This document shows, piece by piece, positions 1-9,706 of a stretch of 64,000 nt of DNA (its first letter is position 1; every line of letters begins with the position of its first letter). The DNA lies in NCBI GenBank assembly GCA_963995505.1, contig OZ023180.1:17932689-17996688 (forward strand). Reading direction: 5' to 3'. The notes under the pieces were generated by a model, which worked only from the letters and a program-made list of their open reading frames with translations, was not told where the DNA came from and searched no databases. The position numbers and the translations under genes were made by a program. Source of the DNA: Hypericum androsaemum. Taxonomy: Eukaryota > Streptophyta > Magnoliopsida > Malpighiales > Hypericaceae.

Positions 1-51
1 CTAGTGAGCGTTTACAGTCGACCACTTTTTATTAGAAATGAAAATTCAGTC

Positions 52-443
52 TGATGAAAAACGGTTATCGAGTGAGAGAGGTGAAGTTTCGCTACTAGCC
101 AAGGAAGAGAGTGAATACATGTGATGGAGGGAAAAGCTTATCCCAATTTTCTTCTTTTTAGTTCACTGTACAAGATTTCTATTTATACTAAGAAACTATA
201 CACGTGGCTACTTTACTTTTTACATTGGATATGACCCATTTTACTTAAGAAGATCCGCGTCCCAACCCGTTTAGTGAATCTGGGTCATCCACTTCCTTTG
301 AATACAACTCTTCAAAGAATGCATCAATTCCATCTTCTTCTCCTGCTACGAACTGAATTATGCATCAATTCCATCTTCTTCTCCTGCTACGAACTGAATT
401 TCTACTCCTTGTTCTTCTGCATCATGTTTCATGTTCGTCAATA
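52..443 (-). repeat. 3' LTR of the young Copia element
   Basis: This 392-bp LTR matches the 351-bp copy at 4804-5154 base for base by eye, apart from a 41-bp tandem duplication (units 320-360 and 361-401). The plus-strand ends are TG...TA rather than TG...CA. The pol frame runs into this LTR and stops at 358-360, exactly across the duplication junction. Confidence 0.93.
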
Positions 444-3400
444 CCCCCTCGTAAGTTGGACTATGAATGTCTAATAGTCCCAACTTACTGCGTAAGTAAG
501 TAATTCTGGCAGATGACAGATTCTTTGTAAAGATATCTGCCAATTGAAAATCTGTGTTGATATAGAATAGCTTAACCTTCCCTCGTTGAATCTTTTCTCG
601 TACGAGATGACAATCGATCTCTATATGCTTCGTACGTTCATGGAAGACCGGATTTTCTGCTATATGTATTGCCGATTGACTATCACAGAAAATCAGAGCA
701 GGTCCGTCAAATAAATTATCCAAGTCTGCGAGCAAGAATGACAACCACTGCACTTCTGATGTTGTATCTGCAAGTGCTCGATATTCTGCTTCTGATGAAG
801 ATCGAGATATAGTTACTTGCTTCTTTGCCTTCCAAGAAACGAGCGAGTTACCCAAGTAAACACAGTAACCTGTAACTGGTCTCCGTGTATCCTCACAAGC
901 TGCATAGTCGCTATCTGTATATGCCTTTAACTTACCGTCTGATGCAGCCGAAAAATACAGTCCTAGACCTGGTGTACCTTTGATGTATTTCAACACGTGA
1001 TAAGCAGCTTTTAGATGTACATCCGTAGGCTTTGTCAAAAACTGACTTAGCTGCTGTACTATAAAGCACAAATCAGGTCTAGTTGTTGTGAGATACAACA
1101 ACTTTCCAATAAGTCTTCGATATAAATTAGAATCTTCAATTATCATCTTGCCATCAACTGTTTGCTTGTATATTGGTGTACCATTTTTCTCATAGGCCAA
1201 TGTATCGAGCAGAGTACCAGCCTCCTTGGTTAATTTCACACTTGCATCCATTGGTCCTGCTCGTGGCTTACAACCTAAGAATCCAACATCTTGCAAGATC
1301 TCCATCGCGTATTTCTTTTGTGACAAATGAATTCCATCTGCATTACGTGCCATTTCCAATCCAAGAAAATATTGCAGCTTCCCCAAGTCTTTCAACCTTA
1401 AAGTCTGCTCCAAGTGTGCTTTGGTTGCTGCAATAATAGATTCAGAACTTCCTGCCAATATGATGTCATCAACGTACACCAATAGAACAGTAAAACTGGT
1501 TGCATCCTTCTTGGTGAATAAAGAGTAATCAGTTTTAGCTTGCACATAGCCAAAACTAACCAAAATTGAAGTAAGTTTGGCAAACCACTGCCTACTTGCT
1601 TGCTTCAATCCATACAACGACTTAGTGAGCTTACAAACCTTTCCTTGATCCCCCTCGGCAAGTTCCAATCCTGGTGGAAGTTGCATATAAACCTCTTCTT
1701 GAAGCTCACCATACAAAAACGCATTATTCACATCTAACTGATGAAGTAACCAGCCTTTACTGACAGCTAATGCAACCAGAACTCTGATAGTTGTTAACTT
1801 GGCAACGGGACTAAAAGTCTCAAAGTAATCAATACCAAGAGATTGTGTGTAACCTTGAGCAACAAGTCTGGCTTTGTACCTCTCAATGCTGCCATCAGAC
1901 TTGTGCTTTATTTTAAAAACCCACTTATTACCAATAACCTTCTTGCCAGGAGGTAACCAGGTTAGTTGCCATGTATTATTCTGATCCAGAGCCTGTAACT
2001 CCAACTTCATTGCTTCAAGCCAGCATGCCTCTCTAATAGCCTCATCGTAAGAAGTAGGCTCTATTGTGCTAGCCACGGAACAAGTAAAAACTCTATAGCG
2101 AGGAGACAAGTGAGAATATGTGAAATAAGAATGAATAGGATAAGGAGTGGAAGCAACACAGGTATGAGACGAAGTTACCTGAGTTGGAGAGTGATCATAT
2201 GAGCGCGATGGAATCACAGATACATCATATTCTTGGAGATATTGGGGAATGGTTCTAAGGCGAGTGGATTTGCGAAGGGCTACGGAAGGAGTTGGGGAAT
2301 GAGGCGGGGAGGGTTGAATAACAGATGGTGAAGAGGGTGGTTGTGATATAGTGGAGTTGGGAATATTGGTATAACTCAGTGGCGTGGGGATGATAGGAAG
2401 GGAATAAGGTAGTGGAAGGACCAGGTCTTCGGGGTGAAAAGGTTGAAATATCTTGTCCTGGTAAACTGAGCCATCTTTAAAGGGAAAGATATGCTCATAG
2501 AAGATGGCATCTCGCGAAACTATAGTCTGATGGGACTCAAGATCATAGACTTTGTACCCTTTAATTCCAATAGGAATTCCTAAAAAGGCATATTGTCTTG
2601 CCCGGTGTTGAAACTTAAGCCTATGTGATGACCTTGTTGCTGCATAACATAAACATCCCAAGATTCTCAGATGGCCAAACTTTGGTACCTTGTGAAACAG
2701 CTTCTCAAATGGAGTTTGGTTGTCAACTGCAGCAGAGGGTGTTCTATTCATGAGATAAGCAGCATAACAAACTGCATCTCCCCAGAAAACTAATGGTAAA
2801 CTAGCTTGGAGGAGTAAAGCTCTAGCCTTATTTAGTAAAGTTTGATGGCGCCTTTCTACCCTCCCATTTTGTTGGGGTGTGTAGCTACAGCTAGTTTCAT
2901 GTAAAATTCCTGTTTCACTGTAGAAATTCGCCATTTGGAACTCTTGTCCTTGATCAGTCCTGATCACCTTAATTTTCCTTCCAAACTGTGTTTGAATCAA
3001 GGCACAAAAATCTATCACCAATTTACGTGCTTGAGACTTATCTTGCATCATGTATATCCAGGTAAATCGAGTATGATCATCTACAATTGTAAGGAAGTAG
3101 GAACAACCATCATAAGTTGGAACACTATACTTTCCCCATATGTCTATATGTACCAGATCAAATGCAGCATCTGCAACGGAAGTACTATGAGGGAAAGGCA
3201 ATCTGCGATGTTTTGCCAAATGACAGATATCACAATGTTTGATATCTTTAGGAACTACAATAGGATCTAAGCTATGGATTAACTGGATAGTTTGCAATGG
3301 AATATGTCCAAGGCGACAATGCCAGATATCTAAATTTGCAGATACAAAGGTAGAAGCTGCAATAGGCTGGTCAATTGGTTGTGGTTTGAATTGTAAGTCA

Positions 3401-3486
3401 AGTAGGTAAAGTCCTTGTGATTCCATGGCACTACCAATCACTCTCGAACTGATTAGGTCCTGAATCAAACAAAAGTTGGCTATCAA
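358..3486 (-). CDS. pol: Copia pol: integrase, reverse transcriptase, RNase H (no protease)
   Basis: An open frame of about 1042 codons. It begins inside the GAG-pre-integrase region (residues ~1-95, HHCC ligands H56, H61, C85, C88). The integrase core follows, with D115, D178 and E211 as likely catalytic residues and the usual TPQQNG motif before the Glu. Reverse transcriptase carries YVDD at 671-674; RNase H runs from about 850 (TDSDYA) to 985. The frame opens without an ATG at a TTG; its first ATG is residue 21. It overlaps the end of gag by 56 nt in the +1 frame, so gag-pol would need frameshifting or internal initiation. The D-S/T-G-A protease segment expected upstream is absent. The stop lies in the LTR at a duplication junction. 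No internal stops, which fits recent insertion. Confidence 0.92.
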   Translation of the reverse strand: MIANFCLIQDLISSRVIGSAMESQGLYLLDLQFKPQPIDQPIAASTFVSANLDIWHCRLGHIPLQTIQLIHSLDPIVVPKDIKHCDICHLAKHRRLPFPHSTSVADAAFDLVHIDIWGKYSVPTYDGCSYFLTIVDDHTRFTWIYMMQDKSQARKLVIDFCALIQTQFGRKIKVIRTDQGQEFQMANFYSETGILHETSCSYTPQQNGRVERRHQTLLNKARALLLQASLPLVFWGDAVCYAAYLMNRTPSAAVDNQTPFEKLFHKVPKFGHLRILGCLCYAATRSSHRLKFQHRARQYAFLGIPIGIKGYKVYDLESHQTIVSRDAIFYEHIFPFKDGSVYQDKIFQPFHPEDLVLPLPYSLPIIPTPLSYTNIPNSTISQPPSSPSVIQPSPPHSPTPSVALRKSTRLRTIPQYLQEYDVSVIPSRSYDHSPTQVTSSHTCVASTPYPIHSYFTYSHLSPRYRVFTCSVASTIEPTSYDEAIREACWLEAMKLELQALDQNNTWQLTWLPPGKKVIGNKWVFKIKHKSDGSIERYKARLVAQGYTQSLGIDYFETFSPVAKLTTIRVLVALAVSKGWLLHQLDVNNAFLYGELQEEVYMQLPPGLELAEGDQGKVCKLTKSLYGLKQASRQWFAKLTSILVSFGYVQAKTDYSLFTKKDATSFTVLLVYVDDIILAGSSESIIAATKAHLEQTLRLKDLGKLQYFLGLEMARNADGIHLSQKKYAMEILQDVGFLGCKPRAGPMDASVKLTKEAGTLLDTLAYEKNGTPIYKQTVDGKMIIEDSNLYRRLIGKLLYLTTTRPDLCFIVQQLSQFLTKPTDVHLKAAYHVLKYIKGTPGLGLYFSAASDGKLKAYTDSDYAACEDTRRPVTGYCVYLGNSLVSWKAKKQVTISRSSSEAEYRALADTTSEVQWLSFLLADLDNLFDGPALIFCDSQSAIHIAENPVFHERTKHIEIDCHLVREKIQRGKVKLFYINTDFQLADIFTKNLSSARITYLRSKLGLLDIHSPTYEGVLTNMKHDAEEQGVEIQFVAGEEDGIDA
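444..456 (-). other. Polypurine tract of the young Copia element
   Basis: On the minus strand the sequence ends GAGGGGG directly before the 3' LTR, the expected place for plus-strand DNA priming. It helps fix the LTR boundary at 443/444. Confidence 0.75.
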
Positions 3487-4690
3487 TAGAATGAACTTGA
3501 GGATTCACAGAATTACTACTTGTTGGAGCATCCTGAATCACTCCAGAGGCAGAGGTGCGCTGGACTAAAGCAATGAGGCTCGAGTACTGCTCAGGAGTAA
3601 GTGCCAGTTTGGCCAAACCCTCATTCATCTCAGTCAAGGAAGCTGCAGAAGCTTGATTACTAGAGTAAGTGGAACCTCTGCTATTACCAGAATCAGCATA
3701 TCGGACATTTCCTCCCTGAAATCTCTGTACATTCACAGTAGGACCATTAGTAAACTTGAAGTTGGGAGGAAAGCCATGTTTCCTATAACACTTCTCCACC
3801 GTGTGGCCATCCTTGCCACAATAAGTACAAGTAGCTCCCTTCCTATTGTTATTCCAGGGCCTCTTCCCATTACCCGAAGCATTTACAGCATTAACTGCTC
3901 CAGAATCTCCTGATTCACCATAACCAGCCATTACATTCACTGATACTGAATTCAAGATCTGTTGCTCATGTTGCAGAGCTAAGAACAGAGCTCTATTCAC
4001 ATCTGGAAGAGGTTCCATAAGCATGATCTGCGAGGTCACTATGCTATAGTTTTCGTTCAATCCAATTAAGAATCTTATCACTTGATCATTCTCTTGATAC
4101 AAACGTGAAGATCTAACAGAATCACAGCTCGATGTACCTTTCTCATGATCCACACATTTGCACAACAAAATCGGCCTAAACTCACAAAAATCATCCCACA
4201 GAGTTCGAAAAGAGGTAAAATAGTCTGTAACTGACAATGCTCCCTGCTTAAGAGAACACAAAGCCATCTGTAACCTTGCGATCTTCATCGAATCGCCCCT
4301 ACCAAATCTTCCTCGTAAATCAGACCACACTTCGGCTGCAGTTTCCAAACAACTCACAGATCTAGCTATTCCTGGTTCCATAGAACCTACTAACCAACTC
4401 AGTACCATATTGTTACAACTCTCCCAGTCATCATACAGATCATCCTCTAAATCTGGTGGAACAATAGATCCATCTACCATAGGCCACTTCTTCTTTGACC
4501 TTAAAGCTCGTTTCATGGATCTACTCCAGCTAAGATAATTAGAGGCATTGAGAGGAGGAGTTACCAGAATCAACGCTGGGCTTTCACTCGGATGGAGATA
4601 ATAGAGCGCATGCTCCATTGAAGTGTTCACCATTGCCGCACCTTGAGGATTAGCTCCTTGTTGTACTGCTCCAGCTGGAACTCTCGCCAT
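3431..4690 (-). CDS. gag: Copia gag polyprotein
   Basis: A 419-residue gag-type protein starting at an ATG about 110 nt downstream of the 5' LTR. The N-terminal half carries the plant Copia capsid pattern (LNASNYLSWSRSM, then WSDLRGRFGRGDSM). One CCHC zinc knuckle, CTYCGKDGHTVEKC, sits near residues 285-300. The tail after the knuckle ends LLFDSGPNQFESDW; the DSG there looks like a protease triad, but the same DNA read in the pol frame encodes conserved pre-integrase residues (FCLIQDL), so I read it as coincidental. Related elements continue into protease; here gag stops at 3431-3433 and pol resumes in another frame, suggesting an internal deletion not divisible by three. Confidence 0.92.
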   Translation of the reverse strand: MARVPAGAVQQGANPQGAAMVNTSMEHALYYLHPSESPALILVTPPLNASNYLSWSRSMKRALRSKKKWPMVDGSIVPPDLEDDLYDDWESCNNMVLSWLVGSMEPGIARSVSCLETAAEVWSDLRGRFGRGDSMKIARLQMALCSLKQGALSVTDYFTSFRTLWDDFCEFRPILLCKCVDHEKGTSSCDSVRSSRLYQENDQVIRFLIGLNENYSIVTSQIMLMEPLPDVNRALFLALQHEQQILNSVSVNVMAGYGESGDSGAVNAVNASGNGKRPWNNNRKGATCTYCGKDGHTVEKCYRKHGFPPNFKFTNGPTVNVQRFQGGNVRYADSGNSRGSTYSSNQASAASLTEMNEGLAKLALTPEQYSSLIALVQRTSASGVIQDAPTSSNSVNPQVHSIDSQLLFDSGPNQFESDW

Positions 4691-4790
4691 TTTAGCTCTT
4701 TTTTAAGGTGAACAAAAATTTTGTAATCGCGGAAGAAGGAATCGAAGTATGAACAAGAATTAGCTCAGGATCGTCTCTAGATTTATCTAG

Positions 4791-4803
4791 AGCTCTGATA
4801 CCA
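4791..4803 (-). other. Primer-binding site (initiator tRNA-Met type)
   Basis: Read on the minus strand this is TGGTATCAGAGCT, directly downstream of the 5' LTR. It is the canonical primer site of plant Copia elements and confirms orientation. Confidence 0.92.
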
Positions 4804-5154
4804 TGATGAAAAACGGTTATCGAGTGAGAGAGGTGAAGTTTCGCTACTAGCCAAGGAAGAGAGTGAATACATGTGATGGAGGGAAAAGCTTATCCCAATT
4901 TTCTTCTTTTTAGTTCACTGTACAAGATTTCTATTTATACTAAGAAACTATACACGTGGCTACTTTACTTTTTACATTGGATATGACCCATTTTACTTAA
5001 GAAGATCCGCGTCCCAACCCGTTTAGTGAATCTGGGTCATCCACTTCCTTTGAATACAACTCTTCAAAGAATGCATCAATTCCATCTTCTTCTCCTGCTA
5101 CGAACTGAATTTCTACTCCTTGTTCTTCTGCATCATGTTTCATGTTCGTCAATA
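4804..5154 (-). repeat. 5' LTR of the young Copia element
   Basis: The 351-bp promoter-bearing LTR. On the minus strand it holds a TATA-like TATAAATAG at 4931-4939. It lacks the 41-bp duplication present in the other LTR. Confidence 0.93.
4931..4939 (-). promoter_or_regulatory. TATA-like box in the Copia 5' LTR
   Basis: TATAAATAG on the minus strand, placed to drive transcription toward gag. The identical motif is in the other LTR near 180-188. Assigned on motif and position only. Confidence 0.5.
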
Positions 5155-5159
5155 CAGTC

Positions 5160-6519
5160 TTTTGTAAAGAAACAGAAAAGGAAATTAGGGTGGGCCAGTT
5201 CCTTTGGTGCTAGTAATCCGTGGGATTTGGTCATGGAAGTCTCTTTGGTGCAGTGTATTTTTCGGTCGTGAAGATCTTTCCGTGCAATTTTTTTTGTGTC
5301 GAATTAGATATTATTTATTTTACTTTTATTTTTTATGTGTGCCCATCCAGTTTTTAGGTATTAATTTTTCATGTAAATGGTGTAACTAGGTTTTCGTAGT
5401 TTTTTGAGAAATAATAAAATTTTACTTTTAAAAAAATAGAAAAGGAAATCAGTTGATCACGTTTTGTTATATGGCTAACTACATTTTTTACCACTTAGTA
5501 ACTAGACATGTTAATTAATTTAGATTTGTACGGAATTAGACTTGTGGCATAATTTTTTCAATAAAAATTTGGTACTGTTGTGTTACTAAAGACACGAACC
5601 CGAGATCTCTTGGTTAAATTATAATAACACTGCTCTACGATACTTGCGACACGTCTAAGATTCTTGCGATGGAGGTACATCCTCCACTCGCGCTTCCTAC
5701 CCTCGCTATTTTCGTGTCCCGGGTCGGTTTCCTCTGCCCGTGCTCATATTGTAGATGCCCCCTGGTCTAGAATAGGAACGATCACGAGGATATCTCTATG
5801 AATCTTTGGTTAAAGTGGAAAATTAACGATGATTTGTTACTACACTTTTGGAGTTTGCTACAAATACTGTGCTGGATATAACAGGTGCAGCGCAGCAGCG
5901 GACACATTCGTCGGGCATAATCGATTTCTTCACCTTGCGTCGGCATATGCCTTTTGCGATGTGTTGGTAACCGGCGCACCTATTGGAGCTTTGTGGCCAT
6001 TGAGTACGTCTCAGTCATAACTTTTAACCCATATTTTTTTAACAGACTTTCAACCAGTTGTTGGAGGCTTAAAATTCTCTTTTCCCGCAACACCAGCATA
6101 TCAGATATCAAATTGATGCAATTTTAGTGACTACAAAATGATAAGATAAGGATCAATAAGTTTTGATTTTGTGGTATCTCTAAATTTGGCATGAAAAATG
6201 ACCAGAATTGTATTTCTAATTTTAACCGTTTAAGGATTAGCGTAATTTTCACGGGTACAGATCTGGGATGAAATCATTTATTCCATCCCGTACAGGAAGA
6301 AGGGCAAAAATATCCTTTTGACACGGGACCAAGGATCCACATGGGACGCGGCCCACGGGTCTCTTGGGTGGGGTCCAAAAGATTTTGTTCTTTTTAATTT
6401 TTTAGGTTGTATTTTATTTATTTTCCTTTTATAGTGAATTAAAGTGATATAATATAGTATATCAAACTGATATATTATTTAATTTTTTAATACAAATATT
6501 AATCATTTTAATATAACAG
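5160..6519. other. AT-rich intergenic stretch
   Basis: No gene supported. A short open stretch near 5829-6020 has no recognisable homology. A small hairpin-like GGGATGAA/TTCCATCCC pair lies near 6266-6292. Confidence 0.5.
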
Positions 6520-6862
6520 GTTATGCCATTTTATCATAACCGAACGTGTCATTTTACGTAACCGGGCCTGCCATTTGATTAATTATTTAATTTATTATAA
6601 ATTTTATTAAATATTAATCGGGCATGCCATTTTGACACAACCGGGCATGCCATTTTGACATAAAAGGGTATGTTATTTAATTTATTATAAGTTTTATTAA
6701 CAGACATGTCATTTTATCATAACCAGACATGCCAATTTATAGAACCTGGGCATGCCATTCATCATAACCGTGCATGTCATTTTAATCATAATCGGGCATG
6801 TCATTTGACATAACTGGCCATGCCATTTTTTTTAACCGGGTATGCCATTTAACATAACCAGA
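6520..6862. repeat. Degenerate short tandem array around a GGGCATGCCATTT core
   Basis: About a dozen imperfect units of roughly 20-35 bp built on a core like AACCGGGCATGCCATTTT, separated by short AT-rich spacers with variants such as GACATGCCA and GTATGCCA. The core contains the palindrome GGCATGCC. It looks like an old minisatellite or part of a retrotransposon untranslated region. No coding potential. Confidence 0.7.
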
Positions 6863-6887
6863 GTCAAGCACCTTCCAGCCCCTTATA

Positions 6888-7413
6888 ACTCGGTCGACCC
6901 TTAAGTTTAAACATATTTTTGATATCCTTATATTCTAAATTTGGAGAAGTTATAAATAGAAAGTTGTAGATATACGTCTCAACTTCGCACAAAAACTTGA
7001 ATCACCTCAATCGGACTTCGGAGCAAGAAGTTATGGTTCCTCAAGCAAAATTAGTCGACCATAACTCGATCAACTTTTGATTTTAAATAAATTTTTGATA
7101 CCTATACACTTCAAATTTGGAGAAGGCATAAACTTTAAAGTTATAGATATATGTCCAGCTTTATACACCAACTTGAATTACCCCAATCGAACTCCGGAGT
7201 AAGAAGTTTTGGTTCCCCAACCAAAATTAGTCAATGACAACTCGGTCAACTCTTTAATTCAAATGAAATTTTGACATCTTTATACTCCGAATTTGGAGAA
7301 ACTATAAACTTCAAAGTTGTAGATATATGTCTTGACTTCACACAGTAACCTAAACTACCTTAATCGGACTTGGGAGTAAGAAGTTGTGACTCTCCAACAA
7401 AAATAAGTCAACC
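6888..7413. repeat. Three diverged ~175-bp tandem units
   Basis: Three consecutive units begin near 6888, 7061 and 7237. Each has the same landmarks in order: AACTCGGTCAACTC-like start, AATTTGGAGAA, AAAGTTGTAGATATATGTC, CAATCGGACTTCGGAGTAAG and CCAAAATTAGTCAA. Units are clearly diverged but collinear. The period is near one nucleosome repeat, so this could be satellite-like; similar blocks also occur in non-coding parts of large Gypsy elements. Confidence 0.75.
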
Positions 7414-7712
7414 GCTTCTTATAAGCGATCTATCGCTCCTTCTCACAATGTTCTCCCACCGGCGTCATCCTCCACTGGCATCATCCTCCTTGCCGGTGTC
7501 AATTTCTGGATCTCCTTGCCAGCGTTGATTTATTAGGTTTGGGAGGGAGAGAGAGAAGGAGAGGGAGGAAGGATTTGAAAAAAAATTAAGGAGAGAGAAA
7601 AGGAAAGTTAAAAAGTGAGGGATAAAAGATAAAAATATTTCTAACGAATTAATACCGTCAGATCTCTGACGCGCACCTAATCATCAAAATAAGTAGATCA
7701 GATTAAAACATG

Positions 7713-7749
7713 TTCGGTACGAAAACTCTCTATTACATTTCGTACCGAA
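7713..7749. repeat. Perfect 12-bp hairpin
   Basis: TTCGGTACGAAA at 7713-7724 and its exact reverse complement at 7738-7749 with a 13-nt loop. It may belong to the edge of an uncharacterised transposon; no function is evident. Confidence 0.6.
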
Positions 7750-7862
7750 TCTGCCTCCATTTTTCACGTGACAAATCCGAAAATATATGAAGAATCCTAA
7801 ATGAGTTCAATATTGAACGAGGAGTCATGAATGAACATGATTACACGTAAAGGACGAGTTCA

Positions 7863-7940
7863 AGACAATAATATCTCTCATTAAAAGTGAAATATGAGTA
7901 AGACAATAATATCTCTCATTAAAAGTGAAATATGAGTAAG
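7863..7940. repeat. 38-bp tandem duplication
   Basis: Two adjacent identical 38-bp units beginning AGACAATAATATCTCTCATT. No gene nearby. The surrounding 7414-8937 is AT-rich intergenic DNA with no supported gene. Confidence 0.85.
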
Positions 7941-8939
7941 TGTTACAATATAGTTGTTAGTTTGAGTTTAGGTTCACTAGTGAAACCTATTCCAACTAAA
8001 ACACGACCAACGACTTCTAATTTAGTCGGTGTTGGAAGTTTCAATTTCCAATTTTTTTTTAAAGAAGGGGCATGTGCATGATCTAAGGACCCTCTCGAAA
8101 TCATCATCAAACGCAACCAACCATGCTATACGCATTGGTTTCTCAAATCTCTCTTTTGTCGTCTCAATAATATTCTTACTTTCTCTACCAAATCTATCTA
8201 TTACTTTTCTCCTTATCTCAAATTTCTCTTTTTTTTTCCACTATTTAGATCATTCTTAAGATGATTATTCCAGACTTGTCTTCAATATCATTTTGGACAT
8301 TCTCACAATTGTACCCGCCCTAATAAATGGGAGAGATATAACGTACACTACATTATTTTAGAGGTAAATTTTACACTCCGTGTCAGAATTTGAACCCTTA
8401 ACCTCCTAATATTTACAATGTCTTGTGTCGTTAGTCTACATCACCGTATACTGCAACGCAGTGAAGAGGGTAAACATCATATCATGCGTAGAAACATCAC
8501 GCACGTGAATGGCATTTATATCAACAAGTCCAAGATTGAGGACATGTAAGCAATATGTCATACAGGTTAGGAGATTAATGAGACGGAACATGATCATATA
8601 TAATTAGAGTATGAAATGAAATCGGCCAACTTAAAAAAAAGTCAACTGAAGTAACATGGCTCCGGTGGCGTCACCGGAACATGAGAAAATGGCTGTTTGT
8701 ACTTTTAACACTATAAACAACCAAAATCCACTCCATACCATCTCAGCTAGTTGCAGCTGCATCATTTATTCTTTGCCAGGACAGTACAGGACTCTAATTT
8801 CCTTCACATATTTAGAAACTAAGTCTTCATCTGGTTGGTCAATTGGATTGCAGCAAATATCATCACCCACCGGCGTGGCAAACATGCAAGTACATACCGT
8901 ATCGTTATTTCAAACAGAGATATATATTATTTAAAAAAA

Positions 8940-9230
8940 TCATTCGCCTTGAAGGCATCGTCGTTGGGGGCGAAAACCGTCACCCCCTTGGAGACAGCGG
9001 ACTGGTAGGTCTTGAGAACGCCGGTGGTATCCAGCAAGCCGACGAACGTCTTGCATCCGGCCTTCTCAAAGGGAGACGGTGCGGGGCCGAGAGGATATCG
9101 GAGGCGATGATCAGGGAGGAGACTTCCAGGATGGAGATATTGTACGTACCTGTTTGACAGACTTGGCGTAGTTGGCGTCGAGCTTGGACTTTTGGGATTT
9201 TTTTACTTTCGGGTTTTTTGAATATTTGTT
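8940..9230 (-). pseudogene. Fasciclin-like arabinogalactan protein (FAS1) gene fragment
   Basis: On the minus strand, frames encode [12 protein letters not shown], then [20 protein letters not shown], then [20 protein letters not shown] followed by [23 protein letters not shown]. That order and wording match the end of one FAS1 domain, the linker, and the start of the next in cell-wall fasciclin-like arabinogalactan proteins. At least two small frameshifts separate the pieces, and homology stops abruptly near 8942. No signal peptide, AGP-rich region or GPI signal remains. A relic of a retro-copied or transposon-captured gene. The exact FLA subgroup cannot be stated. Confidence 0.72.
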
Positions 9231-9706
9231 AAAAGTATGGGACTGATTTGAAAAATGTCATTATCCACGTGACAGTCCGCATGGAGACCTGTGTTGATGT
9301 GGCATGCTAGGTGGCTGTGCAGCAGGAGAGAGGTTATTCGTGTCACCAAAATATCAAAACGTGAAAGTTCAGTCACGTTTGATGGGTTTTAAACCATAAA
9401 GTATCAAAATAAAAAAAGGCTGAAAGCACAGGTGCTTAAGTAAACTTTTCTCTTGAGATTATTTCGATACTTTATCAAGCCACAATTTTTTTTATAAGTT
9501 AAATGATATATTCTACAAGAAAAAACACCCAAGGTGGATACATCTAAGACACTAAAGATGTCGTACCTTAGGTACCAGATAATACATATTAGACTCTAAT
9601 TGATATGCGCTATCAGAATACATGCGGTATCAGTAACCCAAAAAAATAATTACACCATAATGCCGAAAGGCAAAGCCAAAACCAACCCAAATATACACCT
9701 AAATAA
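9231..9706. other. Intergenic stretch, nothing recognised
   Basis: AT-rich sequence between the FAS1 fragment and the MITE. No coding, RNA or terminal-repeat signal that I can support. Confidence 0.5.

Larger units (their letters stand above)
47..5159 (-). mobile_element. Young Ty1/Copia LTR retrotransposon without a protease domain
   Basis: Complete insertion read on the minus strand. The LTRs (52-443 and 4804-5154) are bounded by a 5-bp target duplication CAGTC (47-51 and 5155-5159). Just inside the 5' LTR is a primer-binding site matching TGGTATCAGAGC, the usual plant Copia initiator-tRNA-Met site; next to the 3' LTR is a purine tract ending GAGGGGG. Gag and pol are long open frames with no internal stop. 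By eye the LTRs differ only by one 41-bp duplication, so the insertion is recent. Pol order is integrase, reverse transcriptase, RNase H, which defines Copia. The aspartic protease normally between gag and integrase is not found, so the element probably depends on a relative for particle maturation. Confidence 0.95.

Noticed and set aside
3431..3500. DSG triad at the end of gag as a protease active site
   Set aside because: The same bases encode conserved pre-integrase residues in the pol frame, and no downstream protease flap or second motif exists.
5829..6020. 63-codon frame as a small gene
   Set aside because: Only an average-length open frame, no homology, no promoter or splice context.
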